This document shows positions 19,047 through 28,024 of a DNA stretch of 64,000 bases, one piece after another. Numbering within the stretch: position 1 is the first letter of the stretch; each line of letters starts with the position of its first letter. The position numbers and the translations under genes were made by a program. The notes below the pieces were generated by a model that was not told the DNA's origin, did no database searches, and worked only from the letters and a program-made list of their open reading frames with translations. Source of the stretch: CAJQQK01 sp963696075 (GTDB taxonomy: Bacteria; Pseudomonadota; Alphaproteobacteria; Rhizobiales; Hyphomicrobiaceae); the NCBI GenBank assembly GCA_963696075.1, contig CAVOJD010000029.1, forward strand, positions 1-64,000, written 5' to 3'.

Positions 19047-19157
19047 GACGCAAAACCCTGGGCGGCAAAATTCCGCTTGTCGGTGGCGCCAAATGACCGG
19101 AGGCGCCGACCGACGCGAGTCTCGCGAAGTGTGGTTAACAAATCCTCAACACGTGAC

Positions 19158-20331
19158 TCATCCCTCCGTGAGCAGCGTGCCGACGCGTTCGATCGCAGCT
19201 TTGATGTTCTCGACCGAGTTGGCATAGGAAAACCGGATGTAGCCTTCCCCGTGGATGCCGAAGCTAGTGCCGGCCACCGTTGCAACGCCGGCCTTTTCGA
19301 GCATGGCGTTTTGCAGCTCCTTGGCGCCCATCCCCGTGCCGGAGATGTTCGGGAACGCATAGAACGCCCCGCCTGGCTCGATGCACGTCACGCCGGGCAG
19401 TTGATTGAGCGCGGGCACGATCACCTTGCGCCGCTCATCGAACGCCTTGACCATCTCAGTGCACCGCATCCTGCGGGCCGTCGAGCGCGGCAATGCCGGC
19501 GAACTGCGTCGGCGCGTTGACGCATGAATGGCAGTTGACCGCGAGCCTGACCACCGGCTCGACCAGCGCCTTGGGCCACACCGAGAAGCCAAGCCGCCAG
19601 CCCGTCATCGCATATGTCTTGGACCATCCATCGAGCAGGATCAGCCGGTCCTTGAGGCTTGGATACTTGAGCAGGCTTTCGTGTTCACGCCCGTCATAGA
19701 GCATCTGGGAGTAGATCTCGTCCGACATCAGCGCCACGTCCGGGAATTTTTCGAGGCCGGCTGCAAGCTTCTCGATTTCCTCTTTCGGCACCGCCCCGCC
19801 GGTCGGGTTGCCGGGCGTGTTGATGATGATCAGCCGGGTTGCCGGTGTGATCTGGGCGAGAACTTCATCCGCGCTGAACGCAAAGCCGTTCTCTTCCCTG
19901 AGGGCGATCGGCACCGGCTTCGAGCCGACGTATTCGATCATCGAGCGATAGATCGGAAAGCCCGGGTCCGGATACATGATCTCGGTGCCAGCCCCCCCGA
20001 ACATCAGGATCGAGAAAAACATCGTCGGCTTGCCGCCCGGCATGATGACGACCGTGCCCGGATCGATATCGACGCCGTGGCGCTTGTTGAGGTCCCGCGC
20101 AACCGCCTCCCTGAGCGGCACGATGCCCTGCGCCGGCGTATAGCCGTGATGGCCGTCTCTGAGCGCCTTGATCGCGGCCTCGACGATGTGTTCGGGCGTT
20201 TTGAAGTCGGGCTGGCCGATCCCGAGGTTGATGATGTCGCGGCCCTCCGCTTCGAGCTGGGCGGCGCGCGCCAGCACCTCGAAGGCGGTTTCCGTTCCCA
20301 GACGGCTCATGCTCTCGGCGAGTTTGACCAT
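19158..20331 (-). pseudogene. PLP-dependent aminotransferase (class I/II) broken by one inserted base
   Basis: Two frames together encode a full fold-type I aminotransferase. The first (from 20331) contains LGIGQPDF, NTPGNPTGG, SDEIYSQMLYDG and the PLP Lys238 in DGWSKTYAMTGWRLG. It then stops at ...GPQDAVH. The second frame resumes directly at EMVKAFDERRKVIVPALNQLPGV and runs to GEGYIRFSYANSVENIKAAIERVG, which includes the substrate-carboxylate Arg. One extra A on the plus strand at about 19458 explains the break. The C-terminal domain is lost if translation follows the DNA. Relatives act as aspartate- or alanine-type aminotransferases. Sequencing or assembly error is a real alternative because the rest is intact. 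Confidence 0.88.
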
Positions 20332-20600
20332 TGTCCCGTGTCCTTGGCGTTATCTGTCGTTGCGCCGTTCTATGCACAAATCCGCGCCACCGCGAAAGCC
20401 TGGGCTTGCGAATATCACCCCTCCGGCAGCGGCCACGAAAAAAAACCAAACAAATTTACGACCTGTACCTCCGGGAACAGCCCCATAGGCTGCCTCCGGT
20501 TAGTTTCATTTCATCGCAACACGGAACCGGCCCACCCGAGCGGAGCCAGAGATCCAGACCTGACAACCGACCAAAAGTCGAACCGAAACGGAGAAATGAG

Positions 20601-20888
20601 ATGAAGACGAAACTGACCCTGATCGCCGCTGCTGCAGCCTTCGCACTGAGCGGCTTCCTTGCCACTGCAACCGATGCCGAAGCCAAAAGAGGCGGTTCAC
20701 GCTACCAGCAGTGGGAATATGACACCCGCTACATGGCCAGAGGCTATGAAGGCTTTGGCGGCGGCGGCAGCTACGGCGGCCAGTATTGCTCCTACCGCCG
20801 CGAACCCGATCGGCGCTGCTGGATCACGCGCAGCGGCTACGAGAAGTGCAAAATCGTCAGCTGGCGTCTGATCCAGAAGTGCTACTGA
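20601..20888 (+). CDS. small secreted Gly/Tyr/Cys-rich protein, unknown function
   Basis: A 95-residue protein with a textbook signal peptide (KTKLTLIAAAAAFALSGFLA, then TATDAEAK) and an upstream GGAG. The mature part holds RGGSRYQQWEYDTRY, a Gly run (GFGGGGSYGGQ) and four cysteines (QYCSY, RRCWI, YEKCKI, IQKCY) that could form two disulfides in the periplasm. I do not recognise the family. A hairpin terminator follows, so it is a one-gene unit facing the GntR gene. Confidence 0.72.
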   Translation: MKTKLTLIAAAAAFALSGFLATATDAEAKRGGSRYQQWEYDTRYMARGYEGFGGGGSYGGQYCSYRREPDRRCWITRSGYEKCKIVSWRLIQKCY

Positions 20889-20924
20889 CCTGAACAAGGC
20901 GACATACAACCAACCATAAGGGAG

Positions 20925-20951
20925 CGGAGAGGTCGAAAGGCCTCTCCGTTT
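20925..20951 (+). terminator. terminator after the small secreted protein gene
   Basis: An 8-base perfect stem, CGGAGAGG (20925-20932) with CCTCTCCG (20941-20948), has an 8-base loop and a short TTT tail. It lies in the 72-base space between two convergent genes and could serve both, although the T-run is short. Confidence 0.7.
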
Positions 20952-20960
20952 GATGTGTCG

Positions 20961-21671
20961 CTATCGTCTGGCCTGCCGGTCATCGTTGACCGCGTCGCGA
21001 ACGGTCTCGAACTTGTGGTCGATATGGGCTCTGAGGACCTGCGCCAACAGGGCGCCATCGCGCGCCTCGAGCGCGGCAATGATCTCCTCGTGCTCGGACA
21101 CCGATTGCGCCCACCGCCGGGCCGACAGGTTGGCCTGATACCGCGCCCGCCGCACCCGGCCCGCGAGCCGGTGGTAATGGTCCGAGAGCGTCGCGTTGTG
21201 GGCGGCAGCCAGCAGGTTTTCATGGAACCGCTGGTTGGCGGCGAAATAGGCCTTGAGGTCGCGCGCCTGATAGTGCCGCACGATTTCCCCGTGTAATGCG
21301 CGCAGGTCGCGGATTTCATCGTCGCGCGCGTTTACGGCGGCAAGCTCGCCCGCAAGCGCCTCGAGCGCCCCCATCACGGGGAACGTCTCGGCAAGCTCCT
21401 CAATCGAAAGTCGGCTGACGCGTGCGCCCTTGTTGGCCTCGATCTCGACCAGGCCCTCCGCGCTCAATGCCTTGAGCGCTTCCCGCAACGGCGTGCGCGA
21501 CACGCCGAAGTGCGTCGCAAGGTCGGCTTCCTGCAAGCGTTGTCCCGGCGCCAGCGCGCCATCGAAGATCATCTCCCGGACATCTTCCGCCAGCCGCTGG
21601 GAAAGCGTCCGCCGGTCGATTCTGCGCCCGGCCTGGGCCGGGCCGCGCGCCGCCGTCGCCGCCTCAGCCAT
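20961..21671 (-). CDS. GntR family transcriptional regulator, FadR/FCD subfamily
   Basis: A 236-residue regulator. The N-terminal winged helix (about residues 18-85) reads LSQRLAEDVREMIFDGALAPGQRLQEADLATHFGVSRTPLREALKALSAEGLVEIEANKGARV, classic for FCD-type GntR proteins. The C-terminal all-helical FCD domain carries the metal and ligand His set (FHENLLAAAHN, SEHEEIIAAL, HIDHKF). ATG 21671 overlaps the dehydrogenase stop by 8 bases, so it is the second gene of that operon. FCD regulators usually bind a carboxylic acid; with a hydroxyacid dehydrogenase beside it, the effector is probably the substrate or product of that enzyme. Confidence 0.93.
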   Translation of the reverse strand: MAEAATAARGPAQAGRRIDRRTLSQRLAEDVREMIFDGALAPGQRLQEADLATHFGVSRTPLREALKALSAEGLVEIEANKGARVSRLSIEELAETFPVMGALEALAGELAAVNARDDEIRDLRALHGEIVRHYQARDLKAYFAANQRFHENLLAAAHNATLSDHYHRLAGRVRRARYQANLSARRWAQSVSEHEEIIAALEARDGALLAQVLRAHIDHKFETVRDAVNDDRQARR

Positions 21672-24624
21672 TGGCGGCATCCTCCGCTGTGTTCGCACCA
21701 GTCATCGCATCGGCGATGATACGCGCGGTATGGCGCGCCTCCCGGCCGGAGAGATCGCGGATCTGGTGGCGGCAGGAAAAGCCGTCGGCCGCGATGATCG
21801 CAGCCTCCGGCGCCGCTCTGACAGCCGGCAGCAAATCGAGTTCACCCATCGCAACGGACGTGTCGTAGGTCTCGGCCTGATAGCCGAAGCTGCCCGCCAT
21901 CCCGCAGCAACTGCTCTCGACCATTTTCGCCTTGGCGCCCTCGACAAGCCCGAACGCGTCAACGACGGAGCCCGCCGCGCCGAACGACTTTTGATGGCAA
22001 TGCCCGTGGACAAGCACCTCGCCCGGGAGCTTGGCGATCGGCCCCTGGATCCGCCCGGCCTTGGCCTCCCGCATCAGGAATTCTTCAAACATCAGCGCCT
22101 GCTCGGCGAGCTTCTTGACGTCGTCACCCTGATGCATGGCTGAAAACTCATCGCGCATCGAAAACAGGCACGACGGCTCCAGCCCGACCAGTGTCGCACC
22201 CCGCCGGATTGCCGGCATCACGGCTTCAAGGAAGCGGGCCGACTCAACGCGCGCTTCGTCGATGAAGCCGGTCGAAAGCAGCGTGCGCCCGCAGCATGCC
22301 GGCCGCCCGCCGCCAGGCGGGCGGATATAGCTGACCGAATAGCCGAGCTTTTTCAGAACGGTTTCTGCCGCGCGAATGTTGTCCGGCTCGAAATAGCGGT
22401 TGAAGGTGTCGGCAAATAGCACGACCTCGCCAAGCTCCCCGTCACCGGCATGGTCTGTGTCCGGCTCCCGCCACGGCGTTGGTGACCACCATGGCAGCGT
22501 CCGCTTCGACGTCAACCCGAGCGTCTTCTCCTGGACCCAGCGAAGCCAGCGGCTCTCGCCCGCCATATTGACCAGCGAGCGAACCCGCATCACACCGGGC
22601 GCCAGCCGGGGCAGGAAACCGAAGATCTTGTCCCTGAGCGGCGCGCCGAAGCGCTTGTGGCGCGCATAAAGCACTTCCGCTTTCATCCGCGCCATGTCGA
22701 CGCCCGTCGGGCATTCACGCCGGCACGCCTTGCATGAGACGCAGAGTTTCAGCGTCTCGGCCAGGGCATCGCTGGTCAGCGCGTCGCGCCCGAGCTGGCC
22801 TGAGATGGCGAGGCGCAGCGTATTGGCCCGCCCCCGCGTCACGTCGGCCTCGTTGCGCGTCACCCGATAACTCGGGCACATCGCACCACCGGCGAGCTTG
22901 CGGCACTCTCCGTTGTTGTTGCACATCTCGACGGCGCCCTGAAAACCGCCCGCGGCCCCTGGATAGGCCGACCAGTCGAGACCGGTCTTGAAATCCGCGA
23001 CCTCGTAGCCCGGCTTGAAGCGGAACAGGCTGCGGTCATCCATCTTCGATGGCCGCACGATCTTGCCGGGGTTCAGGACGCCGTTGGGGTCGAAACGATC
23101 CTTGATCTCCTCGAACAGGTCGATCGTGCGCCGCCCATACATCGCCTCGTGGAATTCCGAGCGAACCAGCCCATCGCCGTGCTCGCCCGAATGCGAGCCT
23201 TTGTAGTCCCGCACCATCTCGAAGGCTTCTTCGGCGATGGCGCGCATCTTGGCGGTGTCATCTTCGAGCTTGAGGTTGAGCACCGGGCGCACATGCAGAC
23301 ATCCGACCGAGGCATGCGCATACCACGTCCCCGTCGTGCCATGCTTCTCGAACACCGCCGTCAGCCGCTCGGTGTAGTCGGCCAAGTGTTCAAGCGGCAC
23401 CGCGCAGTCCTCGATGAACGAGACCGGTTTGCCCTCACTCTTCATCGACATCATGATGTTGAGCCCGGCAGCCCTGACCCCCCAGATCGCCTGCTGCTGG
23501 GCGCCGTCATCGACCTTGACGATGTCGCCGCCGAGGTCGCCCATCAGCTCTTCCAGCCGGTCGAGGCGGCGCAGATTCTCCGCCTGATCATCCTCCGCGA
23601 ATTCAACGAGGAGAAGCGCGTCCGGCTTGCCCCGCACATACTGCTCCATGATCGGGCGGAACATCGCGATGTCGCGGGCAAGCTCGATCAAGGTCCGGTC
23701 GACCAGTTCGACCGCGACGGGCCCCAGTTCGACGATGTGTTGGGCCGCTTCCATCGCGGCCCGGAACGTTGCGAAGTGGCAAAGGCCGAGCGCCTTGTTG
23801 ACCGGCTGGCGCGACAGCTTGAGGCGGATCTGCCTGGAGACCGCGAGCGTGCCCTCCGATCCGCACAAAAGCGTCGCCGCGTTGATCGGCGCGCCATCGC
23901 GGCTCGGCAGGATCGCATCGAGGAGATACCCGCCAACCCGCCGCGACACGTCCGGGAAGGCGTGTTCGATGTGCGCGGCCTCGCGTTCGCCAAGCTGGCG
24001 CAGGCCGCGCATCAGGTCACGCACGGTATCGGGCATGTTGGCGGCCGCGAAGTCCGCCGGCAGCTCCCCGAAATGCGCCTGTGTGCCGTCAGCGAGCCAC
24101 GCATCGATTGCGCGGACGTTGTCGCGCATGATGCCGTACCGGATCGAGCGCGTGCCGCACGAGTTGTTGCCCGTCATGCCGCCGATCGTCGCCCGGCTCG
24201 ACGTCGACACATCAACCGGGAACCACAGCCCTGAGCTTTTGATCTGCCGGTTAAGGTCATCCATGACGATGCCCGGCTGGACGGTCACTTCGCTCGCCTC
24301 GAAGTCTTTGGCGACAATCCGGTTGAGATGCTTGGTGTAGTCGATGACGAGCGAGCGCCCGACCGTCTGGCCGGACTGCGACGTGCCACCGCCACGCGGC
24401 AGCACGCTGACGCCCTCCTCACGCGCGATCTGCAGCGCGGCCGCGACGTCGTCCGCCCGCTTCGGCACAACGACGCCCTCAGGTTCGATCTGATAGAACG
24501 AGGCATCCGTCGAATATCGCCCCCGGCTGGCGGCATCGAACAGCACCTCGCCTTCGATCTCTTTCCCGAGACGTTCGGCGAGGCGGTGATTGACGCCGCG
24601 AGGGCTTTTGACGTGGACGTTCAT
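21664..24624 (-). CDS. FAD/Fe-S D-2-hydroxyacid dehydrogenase (YdiJ-like fusion)
   Basis: A 986-residue two-part enzyme. The N-terminal half has the FAD-binding type 4 domain (VLPRGGGTSQSGQTVG, then SRATIGGMTGNNSCGTRSIRYG) and the FAD-oxidase C-terminal domain. The C-terminal half has a ferredoxin-like cluster (CVSCKACRRECPTG, about residue 628) and two CCG-type motifs (CCGRTLLSTG near 778, CCGMAGSFGY near 906), preceded by HCHQKSFG. This matches the D-lactate/D-2-hydroxyglutarate dehydrogenase family that passes electrons to quinone or a cytochrome. ATG 24624 is preferred over an upstream Met that adds a Pro/Ala leader. It is followed by its GntR regulator. Confidence 0.92.
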   Translation of the reverse strand: MNVHVKSPRGVNHRLAERLGKEIEGEVLFDAASRGRYSTDASFYQIEPEGVVVPKRADDVAAALQIAREEGVSVLPRGGGTSQSGQTVGRSLVIDYTKHLNRIVAKDFEASEVTVQPGIVMDDLNRQIKSSGLWFPVDVSTSSRATIGGMTGNNSCGTRSIRYGIMRDNVRAIDAWLADGTQAHFGELPADFAAANMPDTVRDLMRGLRQLGEREAAHIEHAFPDVSRRVGGYLLDAILPSRDGAPINAATLLCGSEGTLAVSRQIRLKLSRQPVNKALGLCHFATFRAAMEAAQHIVELGPVAVELVDRTLIELARDIAMFRPIMEQYVRGKPDALLLVEFAEDDQAENLRRLDRLEELMGDLGGDIVKVDDGAQQQAIWGVRAAGLNIMMSMKSEGKPVSFIEDCAVPLEHLADYTERLTAVFEKHGTTGTWYAHASVGCLHVRPVLNLKLEDDTAKMRAIAEEAFEMVRDYKGSHSGEHGDGLVRSEFHEAMYGRRTIDLFEEIKDRFDPNGVLNPGKIVRPSKMDDRSLFRFKPGYEVADFKTGLDWSAYPGAAGGFQGAVEMCNNNGECRKLAGGAMCPSYRVTRNEADVTRGRANTLRLAISGQLGRDALTSDALAETLKLCVSCKACRRECPTGVDMARMKAEVLYARHKRFGAPLRDKIFGFLPRLAPGVMRVRSLVNMAGESRWLRWVQEKTLGLTSKRTLPWWSPTPWREPDTDHAGDGELGEVVLFADTFNRYFEPDNIRAAETVLKKLGYSVSYIRPPGGGRPACCGRTLLSTGFIDEARVESARFLEAVMPAIRRGATLVGLEPSCLFSMRDEFSAMHQGDDVKKLAEQALMFEEFLMREAKAGRIQGPIAKLPGEVLVHGHCHQKSFGAAGSVVDAFGLVEGAKAKMVESSCCGMAGSFGYQAETYDTSVAMGELDLLPAVRAAPEAAIIAADGFSCRHQIRDLSGREARHTARIIADAMTGANTAEDAANG

Positions 24625-24696
24625 CGGCGGTGTCCTGGCTGGCGGCCGCGCGACCGGTGCGGTTGGCGCGAAGCACATTCAATATGGCGAATTCCC

Positions 24697-24733
24697 TTGC
24701 AGTCAGATTGTATACAATTATAAGACTTGTCAA
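24697..24733. promoter_or_regulatory. divergent promoter pair with perfect palindromic operator
   Basis: The 12-base perfect palindrome ATTGTATACAAT (24707-24718) has the form bound by FadR/FCD GntR proteins. On the plus strand TTGCAG (24697-24702) and TATAAG (24719-24724) are 16 bases apart, so the palindrome fills the spacer. On the minus strand TTGACA (complement of 24728-24733) and TACAAT (complement of 24707-24712) are 15 bases apart, so the palindrome covers the -10. Binding by the co-encoded GntR protein would block both the dehydrogenase operon and the class V aminotransferase operon. Assignment to that regulator is inferred from position and motif. Confidence 0.72.
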
Positions 24734-24751
24734 ACGCTGACCCCAACCCCT

Positions 24752-24875
24752 GGTGTCATCCCGACCGACCCCGGACTTGATCCGGGGCAGAGCCGGGACC
24801 CAGGGCAGCGTGCTTGGCTGTCGGCGTCCCCAGCCATGGGTCCCGGATCACGCGGCGCGTGTTCCGGATGATACC
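24752..24875. repeat. 124-base intergenic palindromic repeat element
   Basis: The element is bounded by near-perfect inverted ends, GGTGTCATCC and GGATGATACC. It contains an internal palindrome CCCCGGACTTGATCCGGGG plus further GC-rich inverted segments. Sequences of the form GTCATCCCGG-ACTTGATCCGGG are scattered between genes in many alphaproteobacteria. No target duplication is visible at the ends. It sits between the operator and the aminotransferase start and would lie in the 5' leader of that mRNA. Confidence 0.7.
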
Positions 24876-24928
24876 CTGAATTTGAATGGAGACGCCTGCG
24901 CCAGAGGCAACGAACGGGAGGACCAGAT

Positions 24929-26140
24929 ATGTCGACGTCACCGCAAGCGACCAATTCGCCCCGCATCGCGGGCCGTCACTTTCTCCAGATTCCCGGCCCC
25001 TCGCCGGTCCCCGACCGCATCCTTCAGGCGATGGCGATGCCCGTCATCGACCACCGCGGCCCCGCGTTCCAGAAGCTCGGCCAGCGCGTGCTGGGCCAGA
25101 TCAAGACGATCTTCAAGACCGACCAGCCGGTGATCATCTATCCAGCCTCCGGCACCGGCGCCTGGGAAGCAGCCCTCGCCAACACCATGTCACCCGGCGA
25201 CAAGGTCCTGATGTACGAGAGCGGCCACTTCGCGTTTCTTTGGAAAGGCCTCGCCCTCAAGCTTGGCATCGAGCCGGAGTTCATCGCCAGCGATTGGCGC
25301 CACGGCGTCGACCCGGCCCGGATTGAAGAGCGCCTGCGCCAGGACACCGCCCACGAGATCAGGGCCGTTTGCGTCGTCCACAACGAGACCTCGACCGGCG
25401 CGACCTCGGATATCGCGGCCGTGCGCAAGGCGATCGACGCTGCCGGCCATCCCGCCCTCCTGCTGGTCGACACCATCTCCGGCCTCGCCTCTGCCGATTA
25501 TCGCCACGACGAATGGGGCGCCGATGTCACGGTGTCGGGCTCCCAGAAGGGCCTCATGCTGCCCCCGGGCATCTCCTTCAATGCCGTCTCCGAAAAGGCC
25601 CTCGCCGCCGCCAAGGACGCGAAGCTGCCCAAAAGCTTCTGGGACTGGGACGAGATGATCGCCAACAACGAGAAGGGCTTCTTTCCCTATACGCCCGCAA
25701 CCAACCTGCTTTATGCGCTCGCCGAAGCCGTTGATCTCCTGCACGAGGAAGGCCTCGACAACGTCTTCGCCCGCCACAACCGCCACGGCGAAGCGACCCG
25801 GCGCGCGGTCGCGGCCTGGGGCCTCGAGAACCTGATCACCGAGCCGAAGGTTTTCTCGCCCGTCCTCACTGCCGTCCTCATGCCGGATGGCCATAACGCC
25901 GATGAGTTTCGCCGCGTCGCGCTGGAAAACTTCGACATTTCCCTCGGCACCGGCCTGTCGAAGGTCGCGGGCAAGGTCTTCCGCATCGGCCACCTTGGCG
26001 ATATCAACGACCTGACGCTCGTCGGTGCGCTGTCCGGTGTGGAGATGGCGCTGGGCCTTGCCGGCGTGCCGCATCAGAAGGGCGGCGTGCAGGCGGCCAT
26101 GGACCACCTTTCAGCAACCGCCCCCGCCAATCGCACCTGA
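24929..26140 (+). CDS. class V aminotransferase, serine/alanine-glyoxylate type
   Basis: A 403-residue PLP enzyme preceded by GGGAGG. The family features are GRHFLQIPGPSPVPDRI at the N terminus, the phosphate-binding SGTGAWEAAL, VHNETSTGA, the Asp in LLVDTISGLASADYR and the PLP Lys207 in TVSGSQKGLMLPPG. Near the C terminus are GTGLSKVAGKVFRIGHLGDIND, with the substrate Arg, as in serine-glyoxylate aminotransferase. It would convert glyoxylate to glycine using serine or alanine as donor. It lies opposite the hydroxyacid dehydrogenase and 36 bases before a crotonase gene, so hydroxyacid/glyoxylate interconversion is a reasonable theme. Confidence 0.92.
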   Translation: MSTSPQATNSPRIAGRHFLQIPGPSPVPDRILQAMAMPVIDHRGPAFQKLGQRVLGQIKTIFKTDQPVIIYPASGTGAWEAALANTMSPGDKVLMYESGHFAFLWKGLALKLGIEPEFIASDWRHGVDPARIEERLRQDTAHEIRAVCVVHNETSTGATSDIAAVRKAIDAAGHPALLLVDTISGLASADYRHDEWGADVTVSGSQKGLMLPPGISFNAVSEKALAAAKDAKLPKSFWDWDEMIANNEKGFFPYTPATNLLYALAEAVDLLHEEGLDNVFARHNRHGEATRRAVAAWGLENLITEPKVFSPVLTAVLMPDGHNADEFRRVALENFDISLGTGLSKVAGKVFRIGHLGDINDLTLVGALSGVEMALGLAGVPHQKGGVQAAMDHLSATAPANRT

Positions 26141-26176
26141 TCAATCACAAGACCTGACCTTGATGGGAGACCCCCG

Positions 26177-26965
26177 ATGACCACTGCCAACGACGACCTT
26201 CTCTACGAGGTCAAGGACGAGATCGGCCTGATCACGCTCAACCGCCCGCAGGCGCGCAACGCGCTGACTTTCGAGATGTACGAGCGCATCGCCGAGATCT
26301 GCGCCAACGTGCCGACGGATGGCTCGGTCAAGGTCATCATCATGCGCGGGGCAGGTGAGAAGGCGTTCGCCGCCGGCACGGATATCTCGCTGTTCAAGGA
26401 TTTCTCGAGCCCCGAACAGGGCATCGCCTACGAGGAAGCCGGCGAGCGCAACTTCAAACTGATCTCGGCCTGCCCGCTGCCGACGATCGCCGCAATCGCC
26501 GGCGCCTGCACCGGCGGCGGCGCCGGCATCGCCGCCGTCTGCGACATCCGGATTGCATCGGCTGACCTGAAATTCGGCTTTCCGATCGCCCGCACCCTCG
26601 GCAACACCTTGTCGGCGGCGACGCTCTCCCGCCTCGTCAACCTGATGGGCGAGGCCAAGGTCATCGACCTGATCTTCAAGTCACGCCTGATGGGCGCGGA
26701 AGAAGCCCTCCAGATCGGCCTCGTCAACGAAGTGCTCGACGACTGCGATGCGGTCATGAACCGCGCCTTCGAGCTGGCCGAGCAACTCAAGACGCACGCG
26801 CCGCTCACGATGCGCTCGATCAAGACGCTGCTGCGCCGCATCCGCGAGAGCCATCCCCCCGTCGAAGATCACGACATCGTCGCCGAGGTCTACACCTCCG
26901 CCGACTTCAAGGAGGGCATGGATGCCTTCCTCTCGAAGCGCAAACCCAACTGGCAGGGCCGCTGA
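26177..26965 (+). CDS. crotonase-superfamily protein lacking both hydratase glutamates
   Basis: A 262-residue crotonase-fold enzyme preceded by GGGAG. The CoA and oxyanion-hole loops are present (EKAFAAGTDISLF and GACTGGGAGIAAVCDIRIAS). The two acidic residues of true enoyl-CoA hydratases are not: the GGGCEL position reads GGGAGI, and the FGxPE position reads FGFPI. It therefore probably does not hydrate enoyl-CoA by the standard mechanism. It could be an isomerase, hydrolase or lyase of the superfamily. It follows the class V aminotransferase by 36 bases and is likely in the same operon. Confidence 0.85.
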   Translation: MTTANDDLLYEVKDEIGLITLNRPQARNALTFEMYERIAEICANVPTDGSVKVIIMRGAGEKAFAAGTDISLFKDFSSPEQGIAYEEAGERNFKLISACPLPTIAAIAGACTGGGAGIAAVCDIRIASADLKFGFPIARTLGNTLSAATLSRLVNLMGEAKVIDLIFKSRLMGAEEALQIGLVNEVLDDCDAVMNRAFELAEQLKTHAPLTMRSIKTLLRRIRESHPPVEDHDIVAEVYTSADFKEGMDAFLSKRKPNWQGR

Positions 26966-27095
26966 GGAAGCGATTGCTGGACCAGCACACGCCGGTTCAG
27001 CGAGTTTCCCGAAAGCCCAATGCCGAGGGCTACCACTGATCCGGGAAACGCAGACCGCCGCGCGCGGCTCTTGCGATGCCGCTTGGCCAACTGCG

Positions 27096-27908
27096 TCAGT
27101 CAGCAAACCGCTGGTCCCGCCATGCGATCGCAGCCTTGACGCCCTCCTCCTTGCGGATGCGCGCAAACTCCTGCTTTTCGAACGACGGTGTCGCGTTGAT
27201 GTCGACATCGATATCGAGGCCGGCTGCCAGCGCGCTGCGAAGCCCCATGATGTCATAGGCCCGGTTGACCGCGCGCTTGGTTTTCTGCACGGAGGCCGGT
27301 GACGCCTTGACGATGGTGCGCGCCGTGCGCATCGCCGCCGCCATCAGGTCATCTTGCGGCACCACCCGGTTGACGAAACCAAGCTCGTAGGCCCGCTGCG
27401 CCGGCATCCGGTCTTCGCCGGTGAACAGCAGCTCCTTGGCGCCCTTCGGCCCCGTCACCCACGGAAATAGCATCGCAACCGCGCCCGAGCCGAACCGCAC
27501 CTCCGGTTCCCCGAACAGCGTGCCCTCCGCCGCAATCGTAATATCGGCCGCCAGCGAAAGTTCGAGCGCGCCTGCGAGGCAATATCCATGCACCGCCGCG
27601 ATTGTCGGCACGCGGGCATCCCACAGGCTCATGATGAAGTCGAACTGCAGTTCGAGCTGGGCCCGCCACGCATCGTGGCCTTTGAGTTCGCGATCCGCTG
27701 CCGCCTTGAGGTCGAATCCTGCCGAAAACGCCCGCCCGTTGCCCGAGACGATGATCACGCGGACAGCCTCGTCCGCGTTGAACCGCGCCATGGCCGCCAG
27801 CGTGTCGCGCATGAGGTCGTTGTTGAAGGCGTTGAGCTGGCGCGCGCGGTTGAAGCGCAAATGCGCGATGCCGTCCTGGATCTCGGTTTCGATCAGCGCG
27901 TCGCTCAT
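27096..27908 (-). CDS. enoyl-CoA hydratase/isomerase family protein
   Basis: A 270-residue crotonase. The start MSDALIETEIQDGIAHLRFNR at 27908 is taken because AAGGA lies upstream and the longer frame is unlike protein. The oxyanion-hole loops (GRAFSAGFDLKAA and HGYCLAGALELSLAADITIA) and both acidic positions (ALEL and FGEPEVRFG) are kept, so hydratase activity is plausible. The C terminus DMNATPSFEKQEFARIRKEEGVKAAIAWRD is typical of the family. It is transcribed toward the other crotonase (convergent) and is not part of the same operon. Confidence 0.88.
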   Translation of the reverse strand: MSDALIETEIQDGIAHLRFNRARQLNAFNNDLMRDTLAAMARFNADEAVRVIIVSGNGRAFSAGFDLKAAADRELKGHDAWRAQLELQFDFIMSLWDARVPTIAAVHGYCLAGALELSLAADITIAAEGTLFGEPEVRFGSGAVAMLFPWVTGPKGAKELLFTGEDRMPAQRAYELGFVNRVVPQDDLMAAAMRTARTIVKASPASVQKTKRAVNRAYDIMGLRSALAAGLDIDVDINATPSFEKQEFARIRKEEGVKAAIAWRDQRFAD

Positions 27909-28024
27909 GGGTCGCATCCTTGGCCTATCGCAAAGAACCAGAATGCCAGCCGAACAGCGCCATTGGCAATCACGACCGGTCAAGTCGTGCTGCCCTGGCA
28001 GAACGCTGCAACTCTTGTTGCGCG

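Noticed and set aside
19440..19470. Programmed frameshift in the aminotransferase
   Set aside because: No slippery heptamer, no downstream pseudoknot seen, and family members are single-frame.
24752..24875. Insertion sequence remnant or MITE with target duplication
   Set aside because: Inverted ends are present but no flanking direct repeat and no transposase fragment.
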